Shown here: piece after piece, positions 53,042-62,068 of the stretch
Numbering within the stretch: position 1 is the stretch's first letter
Layout: each line of letters begins with the position of its first letter
Assembly (NCBI RefSeq): GCF_000737325.1
Contig: NZ_CP011125.1
Location: 7,936,001-8,000,000, forward strand
From: Sandaracinus amylolyticus
GTDB lineage: Bacteria > Myxococcota_A > Polyangia > Polyangiales > Sandaracinaceae
Direction: 5' to 3'
DNA length: 64,000 nucleotides
Translations under genes and position numbers: made by a program
The notes under the pieces: generated by a model
Databases searched by the model: none
Told to the model about the DNA's origin: nothing
The model's input: the letters and a program-made list of their open reading frames with translations, nothing else

Positions 53042-54415
53042 ATGAGCAATACTCGCCGCGCGATGCGAGGACAACGTCGTAACGACGTGACGTGGCTCGC
53101 CGTCGTCGCAGTGAGCACCGTCATCGCGCTGTGCCCTCGCACGGCAGGCGCGCAGGATGGATCGAGCCCGGTGCGCGCCGAGGACGACACCTGGGCCGCG
53201 CCCCCTCTCCCGCAGCCGCCGACCGAGCGGCTCACGCTCGAGGAAGCGCTCGCGCGCGCCGACGCCGAGGCGGTCGATCTCGTGATCGCGCGCCTTCAGG
53301 TCGATCGCAGCGAGGCCGCGGAGCGCATCGCGTGGGCGGGCATCCTGCCGCTGGTCACCGGGAGCGTGAGCTACTCGCGCCTCGACGAGTCGATCGAGCG
53401 CGCAGGTGTGGGCACGGTGCGTCCCGCGGACTCGATCACCGGACAGCTGACGATCACCGAGACGCTCTCGATGCGCGCGGTGTCGCAGATCCGCATCGCG
53501 GAGAGCGAGTCGGACGCGGTGCGCGCCGAGCTCGACGACGCGCGGCGCGCGGCGCACGCGGCGATCGCGCGGGTGTACTTCACCGCGCTCGCGGCGCAGC
53601 GCGCATCCGAGCTCACGCGCGCGCAGATCGCCGACGCGGTTCGTCAGCTGCGCGCGGCGCAGCTGCGCGTCGAAGCGGGCGCCGCGATCGGTCTCGACGC
53701 GGCGCGCGCCGAGGTCGCCGCGCTCGACGCGATGCGGCGCGCCGCCGATGCCGACGCCGCGCTCGAGCGCGCGTGGGATCAGCTCGGCGAAGCGCTGGGC
53801 CTCGACGTCGCGGTGGAGCCCGCGCCCTCGACGCTGCCGAGCGTGCCGAGCGAGGACGCAGCGATCCAGCGCGCCCAGGCGACGCGCGCCGACGTGCGCG
53901 CGGCGATGCTTCGTCGCGAGCAGGCGTCGCGGCTGGTCGACGACGCGTGGTACCGCTTCGTGCCCTCGATCACGCTCGGCTGGGTCGGCACGCTCACCGC
54001 GCCCACGACGATCTTCAATCCCGATCCCGCGCAGTGGGTCGCGACCGCGACGCTGAACATCCCGTTCTACGACGGCGGCGTGCGCTACGGCGCGCTGCGC
54101 GACGCGCAGACCCAGGTCTCTCAGGCCGACGAATTCCTGGAGGGGCTGCGACGCCGCGTGCGCATCGAGATCCGCGACGCGCGGCGCCGCATCGACACCG
54201 CGGAGCGCGCGCTCGCGATCGCGACGCGCCAGGCCGAGATCGCGCGCCGCGCCGTCGAGCAGACCGAAGAAGGCTATCGCGCGGGCGCGAACACCGGCCT
54301 CGAGCTCGACGCCGCGCGCCGCGACGCGGAGCAGGCCGATCTGCAGCGCATCCTCGCCGAGCTCGAGCTCGACAACGCGCGCGTCGATCTGCTCACCGCG
54401 GTCGGCGATCTCTAG
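53042..54415 (+). CDS. TolC-family outer-membrane channel
   Basis: A 457-residue TolC-type protein with an N-terminal signal peptide (residues 15-37, ending GAQ). The body has the internal repeat: ERLTLEEALARADAEAVDL opens the first half, and LNIPFYDGGVRYGALRDAQTQVSQADEFL is typical of the second. It is divergent from the adaptor/pump operon with 42 bases between start codons, so one regulator could control all three. It completes a second tripartite pump. A strong nested palindrome follows the stop. Confidence 0.9.
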   Translation: MSNTRRAMRGQRRNDVTWLAVVAVSTVIALCPRTAGAQDGSSPVRAEDDTWAAPPLPQPPTERLTLEEALARADAEAVDLVIARLQVDRSEAAERIAWAGILPLVTGSVSYSRLDESIERAGVGTVRPADSITGQLTITETLSMRAVSQIRIAESESDAVRAELDDARRAAHAAIARVYFTALAAQRASELTRAQIADAVRQLRAAQLRVEAGAAIGLDAARAEVAALDAMRRAADADAALERAWDQLGEALGLDVAVEPAPSTLPSVPSEDAAIQRAQATRADVRAAMLRREQASRLVDDAWYRFVPSITLGWVGTLTAPTTIFNPDPAQWVATATLNIPFYDGGVRYGALRDAQTQVSQADEFLEGLRRRVRIEIRDARRRIDTAERALAIATRQAEIARRAVEQTEEGYRAGANTGLELDAARRDAEQADLQRILAELELDNARVDLLTAVGDL

Positions 54416-54439
54416 CGCCGCTCGGGCGACCCGGCGCTG

Positions 54440-54471
54440 CTACGGAATGCGTAGCGCTACGGATTCCGTAG
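54440..54471. terminator. Nested palindrome 25 bases after the TolC gene
   Basis: CTACGGAAT (54440-54448) pairs with ATTCCGTAG (54463-54471), and the inner CGTAGCGCTACG is itself a perfect 12-bp palindrome; only one pair of the 32 bases mismatches. Position suits a terminator for the tolC-like gene. Confidence 0.6.
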
Positions 54472-54490
54472 CGCACGTCCGGAGCGCATG

Positions 54491-54529
54491 GACGCGGCGG
54501 CCCCCCGGGCAGAGGGGGACCGCCGCGTC
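54491..54529. terminator. Strong GC hairpin
   Basis: GACGCGGCGG (54491-54500) pairs with CCGCCGCGTC (54520-54529); inside it, after one mismatch, CCCCC pairs with GGGGG around the loop GGGCAGA. It lies 20 bases after the nested palindrome. It could terminate the TolC transcript or the opposite-strand gene from 55957. The rest of the 381-base gap (54416-54796) holds an ATGG-type microsatellite near 54545-54576 and no gene. Confidence 0.5.
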
Positions 54530-54796
54530 GTCCCCACGCGACGCATGGATGGATGGGATGGATGGAGGATGGAGCAGGAACCAGGAACCGAGACCAAGTG
54601 AAGCTCGAGCATCCGTCGTGAACGCGACGGAGGATTTCCAAGAGCGCGCAACCCCGCGCTCGACACCGCCCTGAGCACCCCACGTGCCACGCGAAGCGCC
54701 CGCGATTTCCGCGCGTTCGCGCGAGATCGCGACCGTGCCCCTCGCGCACGCGTCGTGCCGCGCTGTGCCGATCCTTGGACGTGGCCGCCGACGCTG

Positions 54797-55957
54797 TCAG
54801 CGCCGCCGATCGATCCGCACCCGATCCGTGCGCAACGTCTCGCCCGGAGCCGGCTCGCCCTCGATCGCGATCATCGATCCGCGCTGCGCGCCCTCGAGCG
54901 CATCGCCCTCACGGCGGTTGCGCGTCAGCCGCGCGATCCGCACCAGCCCGGGCTCGCCGCACGCATGCCACTCCGTGCGTCCCTTGCTCTCGATCGGCCC
55001 ACCCACGACGCGCCAGGCGTCCGCAACGCGCCCCGGCGTCTTCCGCAGCGTGAGGTACGCGTAGCTGAGCCCCTCCCAGCGCAGCCCCGCGCCGCGCGCG
55101 ACCGTCTTGAGCGCGTCGGGCAGCGCGAGCGGGAGCTCCTCGTGACACCAGTCGCGCTCGCCCTCGAGCATCGGGCACGGCCCCGAGCGCGTGCACGGCG
55201 CGAAGACGTACGGCGCGCGCGGCGAGGCGTCGATGCGATCGCGCAGCTGCTGTAGCGCGCGCGAGCTCTCGCGCAGCGCGGGCTCGATCACGATCACCAC
55301 GCCGTCGTCCGCGAGAATCTCCGATGCGCGCGCGAGCAACGTGCTGCGTCGCTCCAGCGGATCGGGGTGCGCGGCCCAGAGCTCGTTCAGCGCGAGCCCG
55401 AGCACGACCATCGAGTACCCGCCCGGCGTGCGGAGCGCCCGCACGTCGATGGGCTCGAGGTCGAGCTCGCGCGTCTCGAGCGTGACCGGCGCCGTCTCGT
55501 CCGCGAGCACGCCGCGACCGCACTTCGCCGCGAGGTGCTTCATCACGTCGAGCGAGCGCGGGTCGCGCTCGATCGCGAGCACGTCGAGCCCTTCGATGCC
55601 CACGCGCTTCGCGAACGTCGCGATCCCGAGCGTCGTCGTGCCGAGCCCGGCCCCGAGATCGAGCACCTTCCATCGCGGCCCGGCCGGCAGCGCGCCCGCC
55701 CACGCGAGCTCCGCGAGCGGTCCTTCGATCTTCGGCAGATCGCGCGGCAGGAAGAATCGCAGCCGCGCCGCGAGCGCCGCGCTCTGCGCACGGAGCGCAC
55801 CTCGGTCACGCGTGTACAGCTCGCTGAGGCGCGCCACCTCGTCCGCGAGGGCGGGACCGGTTCGATCGTGAGGGCCGAGCAGCACGGGCGCCGCTTCGTC
55901 GATGGCGCGGAGCCACGCGTCCGAGAGGGCACGAGGGTCGTGGATCGATGACACCAC
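54797..55957 (-). CDS. Rsm22-type rRNA methyltransferase-like protein
   Basis: A 386-residue protein. The SAM-binding core has VLDLGAGLGTTTLG at about residues 97-110, VLAIERDPRSLDVMKHLA, and a LGLALNELW strand at the motif IV position. The C-terminal half holds four Cys in APCTRSGPCPMLEGERDWCHE, the pattern seen in Rsm22 proteins, where cysteines bind an iron-sulfur cluster. Mitochondrial Rsm22 acts on small-subunit rRNA; bacterial members are uncharacterised. The N-terminal 60 residues are helical. It is divergent from the bpt gene. Confidence 0.82.
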   Translation of the reverse strand: MVSSIHDPRALSDAWLRAIDEAAPVLLGPHDRTGPALADEVARLSELYTRDRGALRAQSAALAARLRFFLPRDLPKIEGPLAELAWAGALPAGPRWKVLDLGAGLGTTTLGIATFAKRVGIEGLDVLAIERDPRSLDVMKHLAAKCGRGVLADETAPVTLETRELDLEPIDVRALRTPGGYSMVVLGLALNELWAAHPDPLERRSTLLARASEILADDGVVIVIEPALRESSRALQQLRDRIDASPRAPYVFAPCTRSGPCPMLEGERDWCHEELPLALPDALKTVARGAGLRWEGLSYAYLTLRKTPGRVADAWRVVGGPIESKGRTEWHACGEPGLVRIARLTRNRREGDALEGAQRGSMIAIEGEPAPGETLRTDRVRIDRRR

Positions 55958-56061
55958 GCGGCGAGCCTACAGCGCCGATCCCGCGCGTCGATGCGACGGT
56001 GCGCGCTCCGCGCGGGGGCACGTCCGCCCTGGCTCGCCCGGTGCTATCTTCGGCTTCTGCC

Positions 56062-56826
56062 GTGACGCGCGTCCTGCCCACGATCCCGCCGGAGCTCGTG
56101 GTCGTAGACGAGGACGAGCCCTGTCCGTACCTCGAAGGCCACACCGCGCGACGCCCGCTGCGCGTGCCGATCCGGCCGCTCAGCCCCGAGGAGCTCGACG
56201 CGCGGCTCGAGGCCGGGGATCGCCGGAGCGGTCCGTTCCTCTACAACCAGCGCTGTCCTTCGTGCAGCGCGTGCGAGCCGCTGCGCATCGACGTGCGGAG
56301 CTTCGAGCCGAGCAGCTCGCAGCGACGCGCGGGGCGCAAGGGCGATCGCGAGCTGATCGTGGAGATCGGCGAGCCGCTGGTCGACGAGGAGCGCGTCGCG
56401 CTCTTCGGCAAGCACGAGGAGCTGCGCGGCCTGCGCCAGCGCGAGCGCGCGCTCGACACCCAGGAGTACGCGCGCTTCCTCGTCGAGAGCAGCGCGCCCG
56501 CGTTCGAGATCCGCTACCGCCTCGCGTCGACGAAGCAGCTCGTCGGCATCGCGATCACCGACCGCGGCGCGCGCTCGCTCTCCGCGGTCTACACGTATTA
56601 CGACCCCGACTTCGCGCGGCTCTCGCCCGGCGTGTACTCGATCCTCACGCAGCTGCGGCTCTGTCAGCAGATGAGCCTGCGCTGGCTGTACCTCGGCCTC
56701 GCCATCGAGCAGAGCGCGCACATGCGCTACAAGCTCGCGTGGTACCCGCACGAGCGGCGGATCGGCGGGGTCTGGACGCGCTTCGAAGAGGGCGCTGCGC
56801 TCGACGGGACCCCCGCGCTGCGATAG
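56062..56826 (+). CDS. bpt: Aminoacyl-tRNA--protein transferase Bpt (N-degron pathway)
   Basis: A 254-residue ATE/Bpt enzyme from the GTG at 56062, the normal length; the frame upstream is not credible. The N-terminal region has PCPYLEGHTARRPLRV near residue 19, then FLYNQRCPSCSACEPLRIDV with the CxxC-C pattern of ATE N-domains. The C-terminal GNAT-like half has SAVYTYYDPDFARLSPGVYSIL and YLGLAIEQSAHMRYKLAWYPHE. It transfers Leu (or a similar residue) from tRNA to N-terminal Asp/Glu, marking proteins for ClpS-ClpAP. No clpS gene is in the window. An A/T-rich TATCTT at 56045 may be the promoter -10 box. Confidence 0.92.
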   Translation: MTRVLPTIPPELVVVDEDEPCPYLEGHTARRPLRVPIRPLSPEELDARLEAGDRRSGPFLYNQRCPSCSACEPLRIDVRSFEPSSSQRRAGRKGDRELIVEIGEPLVDEERVALFGKHEELRGLRQRERALDTQEYARFLVESSAPAFEIRYRLASTKQLVGIAITDRGARSLSAVYTYYDPDFARLSPGVYSILTQLRLCQQMSLRWLYLGLAIEQSAHMRYKLAWYPHERRIGGVWTRFEEGAALDGTPALR

Positions 56827-56840
56827 GTTCCGCGGACCCG

Positions 56841-57557
56841 ATGGACCCCCGAGAGAAGGTCCGCGCGCCCGTCGCGTTCTGGGCGCTCGCCGCGCTCGCG
56901 ATCGTGCTGCTCGTCGCGTCGCTCTACGCGATCTTCATCGTCGCTCCGGTGGAGCGACAGATGGGCATCGTGCAGAAGATCTTCTACTTCCACGTGCCGA
57001 GCGCGTACGCGATGTACGTGGGCTTCACGCTCGCGATGATCGGGAGCATCGGCTACCTGTGGACGCGCCACGACAAGTGGGACGCGCTCGGGGTCGCGGG
57101 AGCCGAGGTCGGGCTGCTCTTCACGGCGATCGTGCTGATCACCGGGCCGCTCTGGGCGCGCAAGGCGTGGGGCGTCTACTGGACGTGGGATCCGCGCCTG
57201 ACCACCACGTTGCTCGCCGGGCTCATCTTCACCGCATTCGTCGTGCTGCGCTCGTTCGGCGGCGCGGGCGAGGCGGAGAAGCGCTTCGCCGCGGGCCTGT
57301 CGATCGTGGGGTTCTTCCTGCTGCCCGTGATCCACTACTCGGTGCAGCGCTGGCGCGGTCAGCACCCGACCGTGATCACCGCGCGCGGCGGCGGGCTCCA
57401 CCCGGACATGTACCCGGCGCTCTGGCTCGCGTTCACGCTCTTCACCGTGCTCGTCGCGCTGCTCGTCTGGGCGCGCGCGCGGGCGGAGCGAGCGCGACAG
57501 CGCATCGCCGAGATCGAGACCGAAGCGGCCGCGCAGGGTCTGCTGGAGGAAGCATGA
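56841..57557 (+). CDS. ccmC: Cytochrome c biogenesis protein CcmC (heme exporter permease)
   Basis: A 238-residue inner-membrane protein with six membrane spans. The tryptophan-rich heme motif WGVYWTWDPRLTT lies near residue 112. Histidines flank it: FHVPSAYAM near residue 50 and IHYSVQ near 164, the expected axial-ligand sites. CcmC presents heme to the chaperone CcmE. Only a small CcmD-like gene follows here; other ccm genes are not in the window. The start at 56841 is 15 bases after the stop of bpt, so they may share a transcript. Confidence 0.92.
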   Translation: MDPREKVRAPVAFWALAALAIVLLVASLYAIFIVAPVERQMGIVQKIFYFHVPSAYAMYVGFTLAMIGSIGYLWTRHDKWDALGVAGAEVGLLFTAIVLITGPLWARKAWGVYWTWDPRLTTTLLAGLIFTAFVVLRSFGGAGEAEKRFAAGLSIVGFFLLPVIHYSVQRWRGQHPTVITARGGGLHPDMYPALWLAFTLFTVLVALLVWARARAERARQRIAEIETEAAAQGLLEEA

Positions 57558-57865
57558 AGACGATCCGCGCCCTGATGCTCGCGGCGTTCGTGGTGCTCGT
57601 GCCGCTCGCGACCGCGCTCGCACAGGACGGCGAGCCGCGACGCGAGACCGCGGCCGAGAGCCGCGCGACGTCGTTCCAGGCCGTCGAGGGCCCGAGCACC
57701 GAGGACGTGCCCGGAGGCCCGCTGCTGGTCGGTGCGTACGGCACGATCCTCGTGCTCCTCCTCGCGTACGTCGCGTGGCTCGGTCGCCTGCAGAGCACGA
57801 CCGCGCGCGATCTCGATCGGCTCCAGAAGGCGCTCGATCGCGCCCCCGCGCCGAAGGCGGAGTGA
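57554..57865 (+). CDS. CcmD-like small membrane protein
   Basis: A 103-residue protein. Its ATG overlaps the TGA of ccmC (ATGA). A signal-peptide-like segment (residues 7-24, ending ATALAQ) is followed by a short linker and one membrane span (about 57-77, VGAYGTILVLLLAYVAWLG), then a charged helix (STTARDLDRLQKALDR). The span-plus-charged-tail layout and the position after ccmC fit CcmD, a small stabiliser of the heme exporter. It is longer than typical CcmD because of the extra N-terminal part. The call rests on context. Confidence 0.6.
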   Translation: MKTIRALMLAAFVVLVPLATALAQDGEPRRETAAESRATSFQAVEGPSTEDVPGGPLLVGAYGTILVLLLAYVAWLGRLQSTTARDLDRLQKALDRAPAPKAE

Positions 57866-58002
57866 GCGTGGGGCTCCCGACGGCCGACCACTTCTTCTTC
57901 ATCCCGGCCGTGCTCCTCGTGGGGATCGCGATCGGGTTCGTGCTCGGTGCGCGCTCGGCGCGCGCCGAGCTCAAGCGGCGCGAGCAGGCGCGCCGGAGGT
58001 AA
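57862..58002 (+). CDS. 46-residue single-span membrane protein
   Basis: A short gene whose GTG overlaps the TGA of the preceding CcmD-like gene (GTGA at 57862-57865), a third consecutive overlap in this operon. The product is one hydrophobic span (about residues 11-29, FFFIPAVLLVGIAIGFVLG) flanked by a short polar head and a basic tail (RAELKRREQARRR). No family is recognised. Overlap and composition support a translated gene. Role in cytochrome c assembly is only a guess from position. Confidence 0.6.
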   Translation: MSVGLPTADHFFFIPAVLLVGIAIGFVLGARSARAELKRREQARRR

Positions 58003-58073
58003 CGCGAGCTTCTGCTCGTCGGGGAAGGAGGGCCTGCGCACGGGCCCTCCAGTAGTCACGACACGAGGACGAG

Positions 58074-59222
<1,149 letters not shown>

Positions 59223-59232
59223 CGCGGGTCTG

Positions 59233-60177
59233 GTGATCGGCGCACGCAGAGCGTTCGCGATCGTCTCGGGGGCGGTGGTGATCCTGGTCACCGCCGCCCT
59301 CGGCGTTCGCGCGCAGGGGCCGCGCCGCTCGTTCGCGAGCGGCGAGCTCGGCGAGGCGGCGATCGTCGCAGCGCTCGCGTCCGCGCCGCCGGAGCGATTC
59401 CGCGCAGTCGGCTCGTCATCGCTGGTGTTCCAGGCCGAGCTCGCGGGCACGATCGACGCGGCGTTCCGGCCCGAGTCGCGCACGCATCCGCGCGGATGGC
59501 TCGCCGAGGTCGCCGCCTATCGAGTCGCGCTGGAGCTCGGGATCGACGACGTCCCGCCGGCGGTGCTGCGCAGCATCGATCGCGTGGCGCTGCGACGAGC
59601 GCTCGATCCCGAGGTCGACTTCGACGAGCTCACGCGCGAGCTCGTGCTCACCGGCAACGTCGCCCGCGGCGCGTTCGTGTACTGGGTGCCGGGCATGTTG
59701 CGCAGCGACCTCGACACGCCCGAGGGGATCGCACGATGGCGCGCGTGGCTCGCGCAGGGCGGCGCGATCCCGGAGGGCGATCTCGCGCTCGCGCGCGATC
59801 TCTCGAACGTGCTCGTGTTCGACTACCTCATCGCGAACCGTGATCGCTGGAGCGGTGGGAACGTGCGACCGCTGCCCAACGGGCGCTTGGTCATCCGCGA
59901 TCACAACCTCGCGTTCCCGTTCGCGCTCGGGGAAGGCGTGCAGGCGCGCATGCTCGACACGCTGCGCCGCACGACGCGCTTCTCGCGGGCGACGATCGAG
60001 CACCTGATCGCGCTCGACGAAGAGGCGCTGCGCGCCGCGCTCGCGGCGGACGAGCCGAGCGTGCTGCTCGAGGATCGTCAGATCGCGGGCGTGCTCGAGC
60101 GCCGCGAGACGCTGCTCTCGTACGTCGGCGCGTTGATCGAAGCGCACGGCGAGGAGGCCGTGCTCTACTTCGAGTGA
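59233..60177 (+). CDS. Exported protein resembling Fam20/PI-kinase-like atypical kinases
   Basis: A 314-residue protein with an N-terminal signal or anchor (residues 8-27, VSGAVVILVTAALGVRAQ). The region SLVFQAELAGTIDAAFRPES, then WLAEVAAYRVALELGIDDVPPAVL, resembles the nucleotide-binding half of Fam20C-type secreted kinases, where AEIAAFHLDR holds the Glu. The later DYLIANRDRWSGGNV and IRDHNLAFPF resemble the catalytic D..N/DRH and metal-binding Asp motifs. The usual Lys is replaced by Arg in the AFRPES segment. If active it would phosphorylate exported targets. Family assignment is by motif only. Confidence 0.5.
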   Translation: MIGARRAFAIVSGAVVILVTAALGVRAQGPRRSFASGELGEAAIVAALASAPPERFRAVGSSSLVFQAELAGTIDAAFRPESRTHPRGWLAEVAAYRVALELGIDDVPPAVLRSIDRVALRRALDPEVDFDELTRELVLTGNVARGAFVYWVPGMLRSDLDTPEGIARWRAWLAQGGAIPEGDLALARDLSNVLVFDYLIANRDRWSGGNVRPLPNGRLVIRDHNLAFPFALGEGVQARMLDTLRRTTRFSRATIEHLIALDEEALRAALAADEPSVLLEDRQIAGVLERRETLLSYVGALIEAHGEEAVLYFE

Positions 60178-60491
60178 TGGGCGCGCTGCTCGCGATCGCC
60201 GGCTTCGCGATCGGGCTCGCGCTCGGCCTCGCGATCGGCGCGAGGAGGCTCGCTGCGTTCCGCCGAGAGCTCGCGATGCGCAAGGCCGAGCTGCGCAGCC
60301 ACGTGCTCCCGCTGCTCGAGCACCGCGCCGCGGGATCGAGCGTGCCTCCCGCCGAGCGCGCCCACGACGAGCGCGATCCGCTGATCGCCGCGATCGCGCT
60401 GGCGCGGTCGATCCAATCGACCGAGGCTCGCGCGGACCTGCCGTACACCGACACGCTCGAGGTCGGCCCGACGACACCGCGCGAGCGCTGA
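60177..60491 (+). CDS. Small membrane-anchored protein
   Basis: A 104-residue product from the ATG at 60177, sharing one base with the stop of the kinase-like gene; a GTG at 60174 would give a 4-base overlap. One membrane span at residues 3-22 (LLAIAGFAIGLALGLAIGAR) has the small-residue pattern of a glycine zipper. A cytoplasmic helix rich in Arg/Glu and a short Pro/Arg tail follow. It is coupled to the kinase-like gene and may be a partner. No family name is claimed. Confidence 0.6.
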   Translation: MGALLAIAGFAIGLALGLAIGARRLAAFRRELAMRKAELRSHVLPLLEHRAAGSSVPPAERAHDERDPLIAAIALARSIQSTEARADLPYTDTLEVGPTTPRER

Positions 60492-60513
60492 GCCGAGCGC
60501 CGCCGCCGACCGG

Positions 60514-61266
60514 TCAGGCGCGCTCCAGCCGGAGCGCGTCGGCGGGCAGCGTGAGGGCGAACGTCGTCGCTGCGACGCCGGCGATCACGACGGCCGGCAC
60601 GACGAGCGCGGCGTACCCGAGCGTTCCCGCGAGCGCGATCCCCAGCCCGGCGCCGATCGCGAACGCGATCATCTTCCCTCCGCGGAGCGCAGCCGAGCGG
60701 CGCGCGGCCTCGCGGAGCGGCGAAGGAACGTCGTGCGCGAGCGTGCCCAGCGCGACGCCGAGGTCGGTCGCGGGGCCGGTCATGTGCGTCGTGCGCACCA
60801 GCATCCCGGTGGCGGTCGCGACCGCCGCGTTCTGCAGGCCCATCCCGAACGCGAGCACCGCGAGGAACGCGAAGTCACCGGGTCGCTCCACGCCCGCACC
60901 GAAATCCCCGAACACGCCGAGCGATCCGAGCGCGCCCGCGAGCGCGAGCAGCGAAGCGGTGAGCGCGAGAGGCGCCCAAGGCCGCGGCGGCAGGCCGCGC
61001 AGCCGTCGTCCCTCGGAGAGCCCGACCGACGACGCCGCGCCGAGCACGAACGCGCCGAGCACGAGCAGGTACTCGAACACCAGCGGCCACGAGAGCGCGT
61101 CGATGCCGATCCGCGTCAGCGTTCCGGTCACGTGCGTCACGTAGCGAGAGCACGCGGCGAGCGCGATCGCGTTCACCGCGCCTGCGGAGAGCGCGAGCGC
61201 GAGCCAGCTCGCGACGCGCGAGGGCGCGTGCACCGCGCTCGAGTCGAACAGCGGCGGAGGGCTCAT
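60514..61266 (-). CDS. YoaK family membrane protein (DUF1275)
   Basis: A 250-residue protein with about six membrane spans. It has the family marks VTHVTGTLTRIG near residue 43, GMGLQNAAVATATG near 140 and VRTTHMTGPATDLG near 158. The ATG overlaps the TGA of the carbonic anhydrase gene (ATGA at 61263-61266), so the two are translated together. The function of DUF1275 is unknown. Its pairing with carbonic anhydrase suggests a role in ion, CO2 or pH balance; that is inference from context. Confidence 0.88.
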   Translation of the reverse strand: MSPPPLFDSSAVHAPSRVASWLALALSAGAVNAIALAACSRYVTHVTGTLTRIGIDALSWPLVFEYLLVLGAFVLGAASSVGLSEGRRLRGLPPRPWAPLALTASLLALAGALGSLGVFGDFGAGVERPGDFAFLAVLAFGMGLQNAAVATATGMLVRTTHMTGPATDLGVALGTLAHDVPSPLREAARRSAALRGGKMIAFAIGAGLGIALAGTLGYAALVVPAVVIAGVAATTFALTLPADALRLERA

Positions 61267-61955
61267 CGAGACCCTCCGTCCCGCGCATCTGCGAGGAGCG
61301 CTCCATCGAGCGAGCGCCGCGGCTGATCCATCGCCGGCGCCTCACCGCCGAGCACGCGGAACTGCCCCGCGTCCTGGTCGTACGCGAAGACCTCGCCGCT
61401 CGTGATCTTGTAGACCCACGCGTGCAGGTGGAGCTTGCCGGTCGCGAGCCGCGCGGCGACCGCGGGGTGCGTGCGCAGGTTCGTCAGCTGCGCGAGCACG
61501 TTCTCCTGGATCGCGACGTTCAAACGCTCTTCGGGATCACGATCCGCGTAGCACTCGTCCACGACCTGCCCGGTCGCGGCGGCGTGCGTGAGCCACTCGC
61601 GCATCGCGGGCATGCGATCGACCGAGCCCGGTGTGATCAGCGCCTTCATCGCGCCGCAGTGCGAGTGGCCGCACACCACGATGTGCTCGATGCCGAGCCC
61701 CGCGATCGCGAACTCGATCGTGGCCGCCTCGGCGCCGTGCGTGCCCCATGCCGGTACGATGTTCCCCGCGTTCCGCAGGATGAACAGCTCGCCGGGCTGG
61801 GTCTGCGTGAGCAGGTTCGGATCGATGCGCGAGTCCGAGCAGGTCACGAACAGCGCCTGCGGGCTCTGGCCGCCACCGAGGCGGAGGAACAGGTCTCGCT
61901 GGCTCGCGAAGACCTCGCTGTGGAACCGATGCACGCCGTGCACGAGCTTCTTCAT
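61263..61955 (-). CDS. can: Beta-class carbonic anhydrase
   Basis: A 230-residue enzyme from the ATG at 61955, fixed by a strong GAAGGAGGT ribosome binding site; the ORF upstream to 62027 is not used. Zinc ligands are C39 (in FVTCSDSR), H97 and C100 (in VVCGHSHCGAM). The catalytic pair D41-R43 is present. NAGNIVP follows the usual core. It interconverts CO2 and bicarbonate. It heads a two-gene operon with the YoaK-type gene and is divergent from the NhaR-like regulator, which is the likely controller. Confidence 0.94.
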   Translation of the reverse strand: MKKLVHGVHRFHSEVFASQRDLFLRLGGGQSPQALFVTCSDSRIDPNLLTQTQPGELFILRNAGNIVPAWGTHGAEAATIEFAIAGLGIEHIVVCGHSHCGAMKALITPGSVDRMPAMREWLTHAAATGQVVDECYADRDPEERLNVAIQENVLAQLTNLRTHPAVAARLATGKLHLHAWVYKITSGEVFAYDQDAGQFRVLGGEAPAMDQPRRSLDGALLADARDGGSR

Positions 61956-62068
61956 GGGACCTCCTTCGTCGAGCGCGCCGCCCGACGCCCGATGAGATGC
62001 GGCGTGCGTCCTCCCACCACCAGGCATGTAATTTCGTCGTAACCTGACGGTTGGAGCGTCACATCGCG

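Noticed and set aside
62028-62044. LysR box TAATTTCGTCGTA before the NhaR-like gene
   Set aside because: It fits T-N11-A but has almost no dyad symmetry, so it is not called as a feature.
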